Part shown: piece after piece, positions 1 to 10,132 of the stretch | How the letters are laid out: each line of letters starts with the position of its first letter | Position numbering within the stretch: the stretch's first letter is position 1 | Assembly (NCBI GenBank): GCA_024741835.1 | Contig: JAENRP010000035.1 | Span: 163,626-227,625 of the forward strand | DNA length: 64,000 bases | Direction of reading: 5' to 3' | Source: Diplocarpon mali | Lineage: Eukaryota > Ascomycota > Leotiomycetes > Helotiales > Drepanopezizaceae | Program-made: the position numbers and the translations under genes | Notes under the pieces: model-generated | Database searches by the model: none | Told to the model about the DNA's origin: nothing | The model's input: only the letters and a program-made list of their open reading frames with translations

Positions 1-1686
1 TAGGAACTGTTTCTAAATGGCGGAATTTCTTACAAGAGAACGTTGGCCCTGCTCTCGCTACCCATTTTAAGGGTAACATTTACTCTGGGAACGCTTTATA
101 TGTCGATCCAGTAGCCGCATTTGTAACAGCTTTGCTCCCCATTTTGAAGGAGAAGGTCGATCGCCAGGTCGAGGCTGTGGTCAATAATCCCCCCTTGCTC
201 AGTAAATTCATGGTTCAGTTGATGAACTTTGATGAGACGATCAGAAACAAGTTCAGCTATGATGGAGGGAATCCGGAATTTGGCTGGAAAGGATTGACTT
301 GGGATGTCCTTGACCGTCAATTTGATACATGGTTCGAAGTTGAGAAAAAATTCGCTTTGGACAGATATTGGGACATAATGAAGACGAGCAACAGTGCGTT
401 TATTGACTATGATAGCTCTGCTCCAGGAAAAACTAAACCTACTTTCGGAGCAATAAAGATAACAGATCTCATTCAGAATGAAACCGCTCAGTACAACAAA
501 GTGCGGAAATTTTCGCACAAGATGAAGTTCCTCATTGGCATTCAGGCAGAAATTCTTGACTTGTACTGGGGCGCTCTCAAAGATTCACTAGATATATACA
601 ATACCATCACTTCAACGGTTGGCCGTACAATCCACGGAATCACCAAGGAGCAGCAGGCAGCAATCGAAGGAGTTGGGAAGTTCGAGACCCTGTGCAAAGT
701 GTTTGGCAGCGCGGAGCATCTCATATCCGCCATGAAAGATTGGAGCAACGAGGAGGTACGTCTTTAGCTTTGTTTCATTGATTGAGGATCGGGTTTGTGG
801 TTTAGAGATGAGCTAATATCTACAGTTCTTTGTCTATCTGTGGGAGGAATTGCAGGACAGAGCGAAGGGCACTGATGGTAAGTCGAAGCTTGCAGGAAGC
901 ATGACCTATACCGAGGTCAAGGAGAGCACATCCGATGCCATGGGGTCTGAATCGGAAGGCTCTGTTTTTGACAAAACTATCGACAGCTTTGAAAAGCTAC
1001 GACAATCAGCCGAATCCTTGATTACACAGGCTGTCAAATATGGATTCCCAGCCTCCTTCAAGCAGTATATCACCCGGCCTCAATGGTCCACAATTGGAGA
1101 TGCCTCTTCTGGTCAGTGAAACTTGCCTCTTTAGGAGCGTATGCTTACTCTTGGATAGGCGCGTGGCCGTCCGCCAGAACTGCAGAGCTGGATGCTCCGC
1201 TTCAGGTTAGTGTGGACAGACGAGTTTCTCTCACAGGCGCTGACTTCCATTCAGGAAATGACACAAAGTTTGACATTCTTACGAAAGGCTCTTGCTGATG
1301 TCCCATTCCGGCGTATCTGGCGCGAGGCTCTTGGTAGTCTCCAAGACCTTATCTTCCACGATATTATTTTGAGACACGATTTCACTACGCTTGGTGCAGC
1401 GCAACTCCGATATGATTTTGAAGCCATCCAAGCAACGATTGCTAGGAGCATTAGATTTAGCGAGGACTCCACTTTCAGTATGCCAACTTTGAGAGAGGCA
1501 GTTGCCCTGCTGAACATGCCCGTGGAGGCTGCGGATGGTCGCATGTCCCTCAAGGAGATCAGTGACGAGATCTTTGCAGATAGTAAACGAACTCAAGGCG
1601 CGCTTGAGAGCTTGGGTATGAAGCACCTCACGAACGGTGAGGCTAGAGCGGTCTTGGCAAAGAGGCTGGAAGCGTCTACCGAGTAG
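1..1686 (+). CDS. RINT1/TIP20-family vesicle-tethering protein, 3' part
   Basis: The 5' end lies outside the window; the frame is open from base 3. I assign four exons: 1-755, 826-1111, 1159-1205 and 1255-1686 (TAG at 1684). The introns are 70, 47 and 49 nt with GT..AG ends and phases that fit. About 505 residues are visible. Recognisable blocks of the RINT1/TIP1 domain include a stretch with E-I-L-D-L-Y-W near the start, a G-K-F-E-T-L-C segment before intron 1, and the C-terminal block K-A-L-A-D-V-P-F-R-R-I-W followed by H-D-I-I-L-R. From the family: Tip20/RINT1 is a subunit of the Dsl1/NZR tether that captures COPI vesicles at the ER, and human RINT1 also binds Rad50. The protein should act on the cytosolic face of the ER. 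It is convergent with the carrier gene that ends at 1909. The family call is firm; the exact role in this fungus is inferred. Confidence 0.87.
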
Positions 1687-1908
1687 AGCGGCCCTCTCCT
1701 CGTGTGTGGCAAGGTGCATTATTCGCGAAGGTCAACATGAACGCCGAAGCACTGGTTAGGGCTACTAGATATCCCCCTTCTACGATTCAAGACATCACTA
1801 GAAGAAACAGCTTATCCAAGTCCGATAAATCCGAAGATCTTCTGCAGCTGAGGTTGAATGTGTTGTTTGCTAGTGTGAAAGGATTCTCCGTCGAACCCCC
1901 CGGCCCGT
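1687..1908. other. 3'-to-3' intergenic spacer
   Basis: This 222-bp gap lies between two convergent genes and must hold both 3' untranslated regions and polyadenylation signals. The short open frame at 1704-1916 crosses the gap and overlaps the carrier stop, has no domain, and is not called as a gene. Confidence 0.6.
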
Positions 1909-3012
1909 CTAACTGAGGGCTCTCATAGTCAGCTCGACTACCGCAAAGGTGCCAGCACTGACAGGCATAGCTCTCAGAAGAGTTGGCCCGATTCCCTTCC
2001 AAAAGCCCCTCAAGCCCTCGGCCCGGAAAGTTTGCCTGAAACAGTCAGTCATGCCCTTGAACTTCTGCGTCTCCCCAAAGCCGTCACTCTGCATCTTGCT
2101 CTTGACAACATCCAAGGGATAGCTGGCCAGCCACAGGGCCTCTCCTGCCAGGCCGCCGTAGAAGGCGATCTTGTAGGTTGGGATTTCCTTGCGGCCGATC
2201 CTGTTGCGTGACGCGTCGGAGTTCATCAGGAACTCGAAGGCCAGGAACCACACGCCGTACGCCTGGGCTTCTCTCAGGATGGTGACGGCCTCCCCGCGGT
2301 AGAGACCCCTCCACACGCCCTGGTGCGCCGACAGCTTCCGCACACAGTCCAGAGGGCCGCTGTACAGCCTGGCGGCACCGTGGGGCTGGGTCTGCAGGCG
2401 GATCCTCACGTGCTCGATCGGGCCGGAGATGACGGAGTTCGCGAGGCCGGCAAACGCCCCGGCGGCGTAGTACTGCGGATAGGAGAGGCCGGGCGCCGAC
2501 GGGTTCTTGCTGGTGTTGTAGGCCTCGAGGCGCCGGCGGGCCTCATGGAAGGCGCCGAACTGTACCGAGACGCAGGCACCGATGCCGACGAGCGGGGTGA
2601 GCGTGCCCTTGTAGAAGGCGAGGGCTCCCTCACGAGCGTAGATTGTCCTGGCTGCTGCGAGGGCGTCGGGGTATTGGGTTGTGGTTTGTAGGCGGACCTT
2701 GACGATGTCGAAAGGCTGGCCTGGTCACGTTAGTCGGGGGTGTGCGACAGCAACAGACGGCCGTTCTCGCGGCTGGCTGTCGGTCGACGAGCAGAGCGCC
2801 GTCAGACCTCGCCGGCGCTGGGTCGCAGAGAGACCAGGCGAGAGAGCCGCGACACAACCACCGCGAGGCACGTGATACCGACGGTGATGCGGGATGGCAC
2901 GCGGTGACTTACCCAGAAGCACCTGAGCCATTCCCCCGGCGGCCCCAGCAGCGAGATCCTTCAACGTCCTCGCCGTCGCGCCCTCCTCCATCTCAGCCGC
3001 GGCGTCTGCCAT
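1909..3012 (-). CDS. mitochondrial carrier protein, YMC1/YMC2-type
   Basis: Two exons on the minus strand, 3012-2913 and 2720-1909, joined across a 192-nt intron (GTAAGT donor, CCAG acceptor). They give 303 residues, the usual size of a mitochondrial carrier. All three repeats of the family are present with their signature P-x-[DE]-x-x-[KR]: Q-P-F-D-I-V-K-V-R-L-Q right after the intron, G-P-I-E-H-V-R-I-R-L-Q in the middle, and Y-P-L-D-V-V-K-S-K-M-Q near the C-terminus. Six transmembrane helices are therefore expected in the inner mitochondrial membrane. The second signature P-I-E-H-V-R-I-R-L-Q and the N-terminal K-D-L-A-A-G-A-A-G-G resemble yeast Ymc1/Ymc2, which move organic or amino acids in connection with glutamate and glycine metabolism; the substrate here is inferred only. 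The start ATG at 3012 gives a short hydrophilic N-terminus, as expected. A carnitine or ornithine carrier is the main alternative within the same superfamily. Confidence 0.9.
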
Positions 3013-3747
3013 GTCGGTTCCGCCTTCGCCGCGCGCGCAATCGCAATCGCACTTCTCTGGACAGGCCGTTGGGCGGGAGAGTCCTGCGCGCGATCGCAGG
3101 TGCTTGAGGAGGCGCGATATCTCGGGAGCGCCGGCGAGATCAACGACGGACGTTGATTATCCCCTCCCGTGGTTTTGGCACCGCGGTTTCTGAGCTGCGC
3201 ACGTGGGCACGGTCGACGTGCTCGCTTGGCTGACGGCTCGGAGCCTATCGTTTGTTGGTGCCTCGGTTCTGCCGGTGTTTGCCGCTCCACCTCCTCGCCT
3301 CGTCCGCCAAGTCGCTTACGATCGGCATCGACCTGATCCATCTCGAACGCGGGTGTTTCTGTGCACACAGCAAGGCCTGCCAAGCGGACGTGTTGTTGAC
3401 GTTCCCGGACCAAGCCACCGGCACAACCTCATGATGATCATCTCACATCATGTCATCCCTCGCGCCGCACACGGAGGGCCTCATTGGCTGCAGATCTTTG
3501 GGCACGTGAGCGCCGCATGACCTGCCCCGGGCTCTCCGACATGCCCGTCGCCTCACGCACCATGCGCTTCTATCTAGTGCCACTCGGCTTCGTGTGTCCT
3601 ACTTATATCGAGCTCTTCCTCCGGACGCGCTTCTCCGTGCGGCCGACTCCACCCGTTCATCATCTGAGGCGATCAAAATCAACACCCGTTTGGAGATCCA
3701 CGATCATCGTCTCGGTCGACCCACTACCGCAGCACGACAGCTTTACG
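3013..3747. promoter_or_regulatory. divergent intergenic region
   Basis: These 735 bp separate the carrier (leftward) from the hypothetical gene (rightward) and should hold both promoters. Two CACGTG E-boxes are visible, near 3198 and 3503. The frames at 3203-3520 and 3252-3434, and the part of the 3484-4395 frame upstream of 3748, are low-complexity and have no support as genes. Confidence 0.45.
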
Positions 3748-4395
3748 ATGGTCATCCTCGGGGGACTGGAACTCGTGGCCGCTGGCTACCTCATCCACAA
3801 GCACTGTCAGAACAAGGAGGCGAAGCAGCGCCTCGAAGCCGCAGCCGCCGCACTCGAAGAACAACAGTATCGCATCTTTCCGCCGGACGAGCATGGTCGC
3901 CCCTCACAGTCCCACCACCACCGAAGACGATCGCCGAGTCACCGGAGGCATTCCACGGATGGCCAACACCGGGGGGAAGAGAGCGCGAGGCCACCATCCT
4001 GCCACGGGGGCCCGGCACCGACGCCGAAAGCGCTTCCACGGCCGAATTCTCCTCGGCGGCCCCTCCAACAGGCCAACGCGCCGCTTCAGCCCCAGCCGAG
4101 ATGGCGGCAACCTGACTCGCCGGCGCCGCAACAAAGTCCATACCCGCCCGACATCAAGTACGGATGGATGGACGACGAAGAGTCTGCGAGGCCTCCAAGA
4201 CAGCCAGACCAGAGCGATCCGCCGGTCGGCCGGCCTTTGCACTGGGAGCCCACCCGGGTAGCGAGCACCCCACGCGCGGAGTCCCCGAGAGGGAGACAGG
4301 ACAGCTCGGACTCAGCTCTTGTCGAGTATGGGTCGAGACACACGCCGAGCTCCAGGGCTGCGAGCCGCTCACCACCACCCGTACACAGGGCGTAG
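3748..4395 (+). CDS. conserved fungal hypothetical protein, N-terminal hydrophobic segment plus proline-rich tail
   Basis: I do not recognise a function. I chose the ATG at 3748 inside a longer open frame because it has an A at -3 and puts a hydrophobic segment at the N-terminus (M-V-I-L-G-G-L-E-L-V-A-A-G-Y-L-I-H-K-H), then a charged helix (E-A-K-Q-R-L-E-A-A-A-A-A-L-E-E-Q-Q). The product would be 215 residues. From about residue 50 to the end it is disordered, rich in Pro, Ser, Arg, Gln and His, apart from a short ordered-looking block P-P-D-I-K-Y-G-W-M-D-D-E-E near residues 133-145. The layout (membrane-associated N-terminus, charged helix, P-P-x-x-K-Y-G-W-x-D-D in a disordered tail) resembles a group of fungal proteins of unknown function; that comparison is from memory. 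No intron is needed. Confidence 0.6.
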   Translation: MVILGGLELVAAGYLIHKHCQNKEAKQRLEAAAAALEEQQYRIFPPDEHGRPSQSHHHRRRSPSHRRHSTDGQHRGEESARPPSCHGGPAPTPKALPRPNSPRRPLQQANAPLQPQPRWRQPDSPAPQQSPYPPDIKYGWMDDEESARPPRQPDQSDPPVGRPLHWEPTRVASTPRAESPRGRQDSSDSALVEYGSRHTPSSRAASRSPPPVHRA

Positions 4396-4928
4396 CAAGA
4401 AAGGTATATCGTGAGTCAGAAGAGGGTGATGCTGCATTCGGGCATTGGATCGCACAGATTGGCGATGGTCGCCACGAGGTTCACCGCTTGTCTCTCCGCG
4501 TGCGAAGTCTTACAGCGGCCTCGCCCTCCACGGAACCTCTGGATAATTGTATTGAGGGAGCTTCGGACTCGACGTGGCACGGCTTCTCAGACTGTAGAAC
4601 CGACGACAGGTCTCACGATCCATCTGCACCACGTAGCATCCCTCCCGAGCCCTCTCCTTCGAGGCCGAGCGCAAAGCCCAGATCTCAATGAAAAGTTTTC
4701 TCGCGTGCCGAGGAGCGCAATCAAAAATTCCCCCGATGACGTCCCCGAAGGAAAGTCAACGATTCTCAACGCCCCGATGTGCAATGGAGGTTTCGTATCG
4801 TAAGCAACGCCATTCGTGAGCGGCATGCTTTCAAGAAGGTAAGTATGCCATTTGAAAGGAGGGCGCGGACGACGGGGCTTTATATAGGGCTGGGGAGATC
4901 CTTAGCGTACAGGTTAGCGAGAGGACGT

Positions 4929-4961
4929 GTTTGCGCTGTTTGCGCTGTTTGCGCTGTTTGC
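4929..4961. repeat. 9-bp tandem repeat (GTTTGCGCT, about 3.6 copies)
   Basis: Three perfect copies of GTTTGCGCT and a partial fourth. Read in one frame this gives alternating Cys-Ala-Val, which explains a spurious open frame over it. Confidence 0.9.
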
Positions 4962-5296
4962 TTGGGAGTAGGCTTGGGCTTGGGATCGGGAGTGGTGCCT
5001 CAGGTGTGCCAGGTGGGCAGTTCGGAACCGACTCAAACGGCGCGAGGCCAGAACTGGGAAGGCGGACGTACTGTGGACCCCCAGCTTTTCCCCTGTCTCT
5101 AGGGATATGCGTCTTGGATAGCCGAGACGCTCCCTCTAGATAGCATAGTGACGCCCTCTAGTACCTGGTAAGTAACTCGAGTCGCAATCAAGGTTCCTGA
5201 CAAGTGGTACACTACACGTCGCGTAGACTGAGTGGCTGCTACTGCCCTTTGCTTGCTGCTGGTTAGATTGTCATGTTCTCGTTCGTACGAGGGGCC

Positions 5297-5332
5297 AGCC
5301 GAGAGAGCCGAGAGAGCCGAGAGAGCCGGGAG
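5297..5332. repeat. 9-bp tandem repeat (AGCCGAGAG, 4 copies)
   Basis: Three perfect copies and one with a single change (AGCCGGGAG). It lies in non-coding sequence upstream of the sedolisin gene. Confidence 0.9.
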
Positions 5333-6082
5333 GGCCGAAGAAGCGGTAGGGATATAGTGGTTGTAAGTCACGTGAAGGGTCACATGCAACGCCTTGGCAT
5401 AGGCAGCATTACTTTACTCTAGATCTCTCCCTCCTCTTAGAACAATTATCATAATCATCAACAACCAATACAACTAAGAATCAATTCTCTCCCTTTATGC
5501 GCACACCTTATGATACCAACAGAAGCAGAAGAGGCTCGTTGGGGAAGATCAAGATCGGTGTCTCGGGTGTTCGGCGACGGAAGGCCGGGCGCGAGCGCTG
5601 CGGAACGAGGAGACGGTCGGGATCCCGCGCCTGCTCTCTCCGAGCACATGGACACGAGGTCGTGCGCGCCCGCGACCGTGAGATGGATGTCTAGCACGTG
5701 AGCTGCGCTTTGCGCTGGGGGGGACGCTCACCTGGGCACGTGCTGGCCGTGCCAACCCAACCCCGGGGGGGGGGGCGCCAGGATACCCTCGGGTGTCGAG
5801 CTTCTTCTCGTTGCACTGTGGCTCGTGGCAGGCCACACCAGCACCGCGTTGGTAGGTGTCTGCGGGTGCTCGAGGGTGCGTCTGCAGGCCTAGATGGGGA
5901 GACGCTCTCACATCGTGTGCGTTCCGCCTGCGACGACGTTCTCCTGGCGAGTGCCCTCAGCCCGCGTGAGACTTTCCAGGAGCCTCCCCCCCCTCGGCCG
6001 GGTTGTCACTGCCGCGGTGTTCTTCTCGGGCTCGTCCTCTCTGGCTCGCCATACGTATGAGCTGGGTCGATCAGGGGCTCGG

Positions 6083-6228
6083 TGCCCGAGTGCACGCGAG
6101 CTTGTCGAGCGCTAAGCGAGGTAAAGGTGTTGATATCAACAAGCTCGTCCTAGGCTGCGCTGCCCGTATGCACGCGAGCTTGTCGAGCGCTAAGCGAGGT
6201 AAAGGTGTCGGTGTCAACACGCTCGTCC
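6083..6228. repeat. 78-bp-period direct duplication
   Basis: Two copies of a roughly 68-bp unit (6083-6150 and 6161-6228) start 78 bp apart. The core CACGCGAGCTTGTCGAGCGC is identical in both, followed by TAAGCGAGGTAAAGGTGT; differences cluster in the last 20 bp, where the left copy reads TTGATATCAAC. Confidence 0.85.
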
Positions 6229-6825
6229 ACGACGACGCAGCCGAGGCCGGACTCTCCCACCTCGTACTCGACTAGGCAGATTGGCAGCACCGCGTTCGGC
6301 GGAGCACAGCTCTCGGCCCCGAGCTTGCCGTGGCCCTCTTGGGTGGCGCTCCAGAGTCCGAGGTCTGGACCGCGCCGTCTGTCCATGCCGACTTTGCGGC
6401 GGGCGGCACAGCCATTCATATCATCCATCACACGTGTAACGAGATCCCTCCGAGGCGTGGTGGGGAGCGAGATGGAGGATCTTCTGGATCCCGACCACGG
6501 GCCGCTTGGATGCAGAGCGACAAATCTCCGAAAGGAAAGACACTCTCCACTTCTTTGGATCCTGCTCGACTCCCTACGAGTACGTTACGTGCACGTCGAT
6601 GTCTATTCCGGAGGGTGTGTGAGGGGTCAGAGAGGAGCTGGATCTGCTCTTTTTTTTTAGTGTAGTGAATTCTCCGAGTCGGTCGCGTATAGCACTGCTG
6701 GCTGGTTACGACATGATTACTGTGTAAAGCTAGGGTAGGGCGCCACATTTGCATTCGAAACTATAGTAGCTTACCGTTGGCTAGTGGCTCTGCGCGCTAG
6801 CAATCCGACCGATACCACGGCAGAA

Positions 6826-6960
6826 GTAGAAGTAGTAGTTGTAGGAATAGGAGTAGGAGTAGTAGAGTAGTAGAGTAGTAGAGTAGTAGACTGGTAGACT
6901 AGTAGTAGACTAGTAGTAGAGTAGTAGAGTAGTACTACTACTCCCCCTCCTCCTCCTCCT
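6826..6960. repeat. GTA/GAG microsatellite followed by a CTC tract
   Basis: An imperfect trinucleotide and octanucleotide run based on AGTAGT and AGAGTAGT, ending in ACTACTACT and then CTCCTCCTCCTCCT. It is low-complexity and non-coding. Confidence 0.85.
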
Positions 6961-7235
6961 CCTAGGAATAATCATTCTTACAAACTACCCAGGACGCAAC
7001 GGCAAAGCCCCCCGCTACTCGCGAACCACCGCCCGACGTCGAGGGAGCCGCAGGCGTAGGCAAATCCAATACCAACCTCACACCCGTGGCTCGGAGGGAT
7101 CCTTCCTAAGAACGGCACGTGCCAGCCCGGGATGGTGCTTCGTGTGGCGCGTGTTTCCTCGCGCAATACGCAACCCGTCTCGGTCCCGTCGGATGGCTCC
7201 TGGGTCGAGATGCCTGTCTAGGTATGTGGCAGCAC

Positions 7236-7331
7236 GAGTATCGGCACGTGCATCGGCACGTGCATCAACAGCTGCATCCACACGTGCTGTAACACGTGCA
7301 TCAACAACTGCATCAATATCTGCATCAACAC
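7236..7331. repeat. 12-bp minisatellite carrying CACGTG sites
   Basis: Eight consecutive 12-bp units of the form GTGCATCRACAC. Where two well-preserved units meet, the junction spells CACGTG; intact copies are at 7245, 7257, 7281 and 7293, with another isolated one at 7116. A degenerate continuation with CATCAACACCCC units runs to about 7400. CACGTG is the core site of fungal bHLH regulators and of Cbf1; a regulatory role for the sedolisin gene 0.8 kb downstream is only a possibility. Confidence 0.75.
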
Positions 7332-7784
7332 TACAACAATACCCTTTCAACATCCCATCAACACCCCATCAACACCCTATCGACACCCTATCAAAATACA
7401 TATCAAGATACACAACACCCTGTCCGTCAAAATATACACGCACCCCCTCTGCTCATCGATTGAGTCCCGTCTCCCGCGCTCCCTCTCGCGCTCGCCGGCA
7501 TCCCAGGTCCCAATCAAGGTTATGCCCGAGAGGCCTCCCGCACGTCCGCATCAGCGTTGTGCGTGCCAGGCTTGTTTATTTTTACCTGCTCTCCCAGGTC
7601 GTCGGTCGTCGGGAGAGCTCCTGCGACGGGGGAGGGGGCCGGCTCCACCGTCCTCGAAATACGGCCGTGGGAGTCGGACACGAAGCCTCGCTGCCGCCGC
7701 TCGGGGATTTCGGGGCAGCGGCCGCGTCTGCTGAACCGGCAACATGCTCAGGTCCGGGCCTGTGAGTGCACCACGCCCCCCGAG

Positions 7785-7975
7785 GGAGACCAAGTATAAC
7801 CGCAACCTCCCGATGACTGGCTGCACGTGATGGAGACTAAGTATAACCACGACCTCACAATAGCTGGGCGCAATTGATGGAGATTAAGTATAGCTACGAC
7901 CTCCCGATAGCTGGGTCCACTTGATCGGAGACAAAGTATAACTACAACGTCCCTACGACCGGGTGCACTTTGATA
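7785..7975. repeat. 47-bp minisatellite, four copies
   Basis: Four units start with GAGAY at 7786, 7833, 7880 and 7928 (spacing 47, 47 and 48 bp). Each continues as NAAGTATAACYRCRACCTC and then NNGATNRCTGGNYNCA. Units differ by several substitutions, so the array is old. It ends about 90 bp before the sedolisin start codon. Confidence 0.85.
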
Positions 7976-8067
7976 GCACAGCTTCGAGTATAGAAGCCCG
8001 GGTCCCCTTCTCCCGCTAGCTTGCACCACCCCCCCCTTCCCCGACATCGATCTACGACTGCATCAGT

Positions 8068-10132
8068 ATGCTGGAATTCTCCCTCTGGTTGTCGGTAGCC
8101 CTCGCTGCTCAAGCCGTGTTGGGCAATCCAGTTCAATCACGATCGCCTTACAAGGTCAAAGAGGTACACCACGCTCCTGATGGGTGGACCCTAATGGGCC
8201 AAGCCCCGAGGAATCACGAGCTCCGTCTACAAATTGCATTGAAGCAACCTCGTTTCCACGAATTTACTGGCGAACTGCTTGCAGGTTTGCAATCCCTCCT
8301 GTCCTGACAGTAAGACGTTAACCTTCTCCAGTCTCGGACCCACACAATCTCCGCTACGGGAAACATTTGAGCAAGGAAGAATTGTACAAACTCATCGGAC
8401 CAAGCAAGGAAACGTTAGGTTTCGCGCACGAGTGGCTCTCTGATAACAAAATCCCCGTGTCTGGGCACAGTCCAGCCAAGGACTGGATCAGAGTCCATAT
8501 GGACGTGGGCACTGCAGAGCGACTATTGGGTACTACTTTTTCACTCTACAAGCACAATGATGGAACCCAACTCATCCGGACAACCGAGTGGTCCCTCCCA
8601 GAGCACCTACATGACGAGATTGACACGATTCAGCCGACAACGGAATTCATGCGCTTCCAGCCCCAGGCCGTAGACTGGAGGCAGCACCTCACTCCATATG
8701 TACCGTCAACGTATAGACCCCCGAGGACTGGTGCCGTTGCAAACGTTTGCAGCATCTTAAAGGTCACCATTGAATGCCTCAGAACTCTCTACGGCACCAA
8801 GGACTACCAGCCCAAGGCTCCGGCCCAAGGCAGAATTGGTTTCAACTTGCTGCACGAGGCGCCAGTGCGTCACGATACCGATATGTTTCTGAAGAAGTAC
8901 CGCCCCGATGCTGCACGAGCTGCTTACAATTTCCAGTCGGTTGGGGTTGACGGGAAACTCCCACCGTCGAACGATAATCTCACTACTGACCAAGTGGCAA
9001 AGGGAGTGGCGAGAGAAGCCAACCTGGATGCGCAGGCTATGTTGGGCCTCACGTATCCCATCCCGGTGACGAGCTATGCTACAGGAGGAAGGCCGCCGCT
9101 CGGCCGTCGCTCTCCCGACGACACGGAAGAAGACTCCTACCTGACCCTGCTCAACCATGTCCTTGCTCTGGAGCAACCGCCACAGGTCATCAGTAGCTCA
9201 TATAGTGATGAGGAGCGAGCTCTGCCCAAGGCGTACGCCGAGCGGATCTGCAGGACCTTTGCAGCGCTCGGCGCTCGTGGCGTCAGCGTGTTGGTGAGCA
9301 GTGGTGACAATGGTCTAGGAGGCGAGGATGCGGCTGCCTGTCCTTCCAAGCATTTCGGCAAGAATGGCCGGAAGAGCATCGAGTTCATCCCCTCCTTCCC
9401 TGCCAGCTGCCCATACGTGACCACTGTCGGGGCCACGGAGCAGTTCCAACCGGAAGTCGCTGCCTGGCGACCCAGTCGGCCTGGGCTCGGGGGGGTAAAG
9501 GAAGCGTACTTTGCCAGCGGATCGGGATTCTCCAACTACTTCTCCAGACCCGCGTACCAAGAGAAAATCGTTGAGGAGTATGTGTCATCGGTAGGGAACG
9601 TGTACGATGGGTTCTATAACAAGGGTACGTGTCTCGGTGTCTCCGACGGCCTGCTCACCACTGACCCTTCTCCCAGGTGGACGCGGATATCCGGATATCT
9701 CGGCACAAGGCCTCAACTTCGTCTACATCTGGAACGGGAAAAATTCGGCCATCTCCGGAACATCTGTCTCCAGCCCGGTAGCAGCAAGCGTGATCGGGCT
9801 CCTGAACGATCACCTGATCTCTACCGGCAGGCCACCCCTCGGATTTCTGAACCCGTGGCTGTACCAGAAGGGGCACAAAGGCTTCAACGATGTCTTCCTG
9901 GGGAGAACTACTAGCTGCGGTACCCGAGGCTTCCCCGTGCGCTGGGGATGGGACCCAGCTACAGGTTTCGGCACACCAGTAAGTCAGCCGAGACGGTGAT
10001 CCCCCCCTTTACCTTCGCGTACTAACTGGCCATCAGAACTTCCAAGATCTGGTGAGGGTCGTGGATGGGAATTCTACACTCCCCCTGAGACGGAGCATCG
10101 CCCCAGGGGCCCGGAGTTTGCTGCACATGTAG
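8068..10132 (+). CDS. secreted sedolisin-family tripeptidyl peptidase (S53)
   Basis: Four exons, 8068-8284, 8332-9624, 9677-9978 and 10037-10132, give 635 residues; the introns are 47, 52 and 58 nt, and the last has a perfect TACTAAC branch site at 10020-10026. The protein begins with a signal peptide (hydrophobic L-W-L-S-V-A-L-A-A-Q-A-V-L-G). A pro-kumamolisin activation domain follows, with the typical D-P-H-N-L-R-Y-G-K-H-L-S motif right after intron 1. The catalytic domain shows Glu301 and Asp305 in E-A-N-L-D, oxyanion Asp398 in S-S-G-D-N-G, nucleophile Ser533 in S-G-T-S-V-S-S-P, and the Ca-binding region F-N-D-V-F...G-W-D-P-A-T-G-F-G-T-P. From the family, such enzymes are secreted and remove tripeptides from N-termini at acid pH. 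All catalytic residues are kept and no stop interrupts the frame, so it is probably functional. It is the last gene before the transposon block. Confidence 0.93.

Larger units (their letters stand above)
4396..8067. other. gene-poor GC-rich spacer rich in minisatellites
   Basis: About 3.7 kb with no convincing gene. Many overlapping frames are open because of GC bias and tandem repeats, but none shows a domain, a believable start or consistent composition. What it does hold is a series of short tandem repeats (listed separately), a poly-G run near 5765-5775, and several CACGTG sites. The last few hundred bases must include the promoter of the sedolisin gene. Confidence 0.6.

Noticed and set aside
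7142..7765. 207-codon open frame on the plus strand
   Set aside because: It starts at GTG, runs through a 12-bp minisatellite and low-complexity Ser/Arg sequence, and shows no domain. It is explained by repeats and GC bias.
8746..8763. Possible tiny intron in the sedolisin gene near V-A-N-V-C-S-I-L-K-V
   Set aside because: The candidate would be under 30 nt, too short for a fungal intron, and the frame is open through it.
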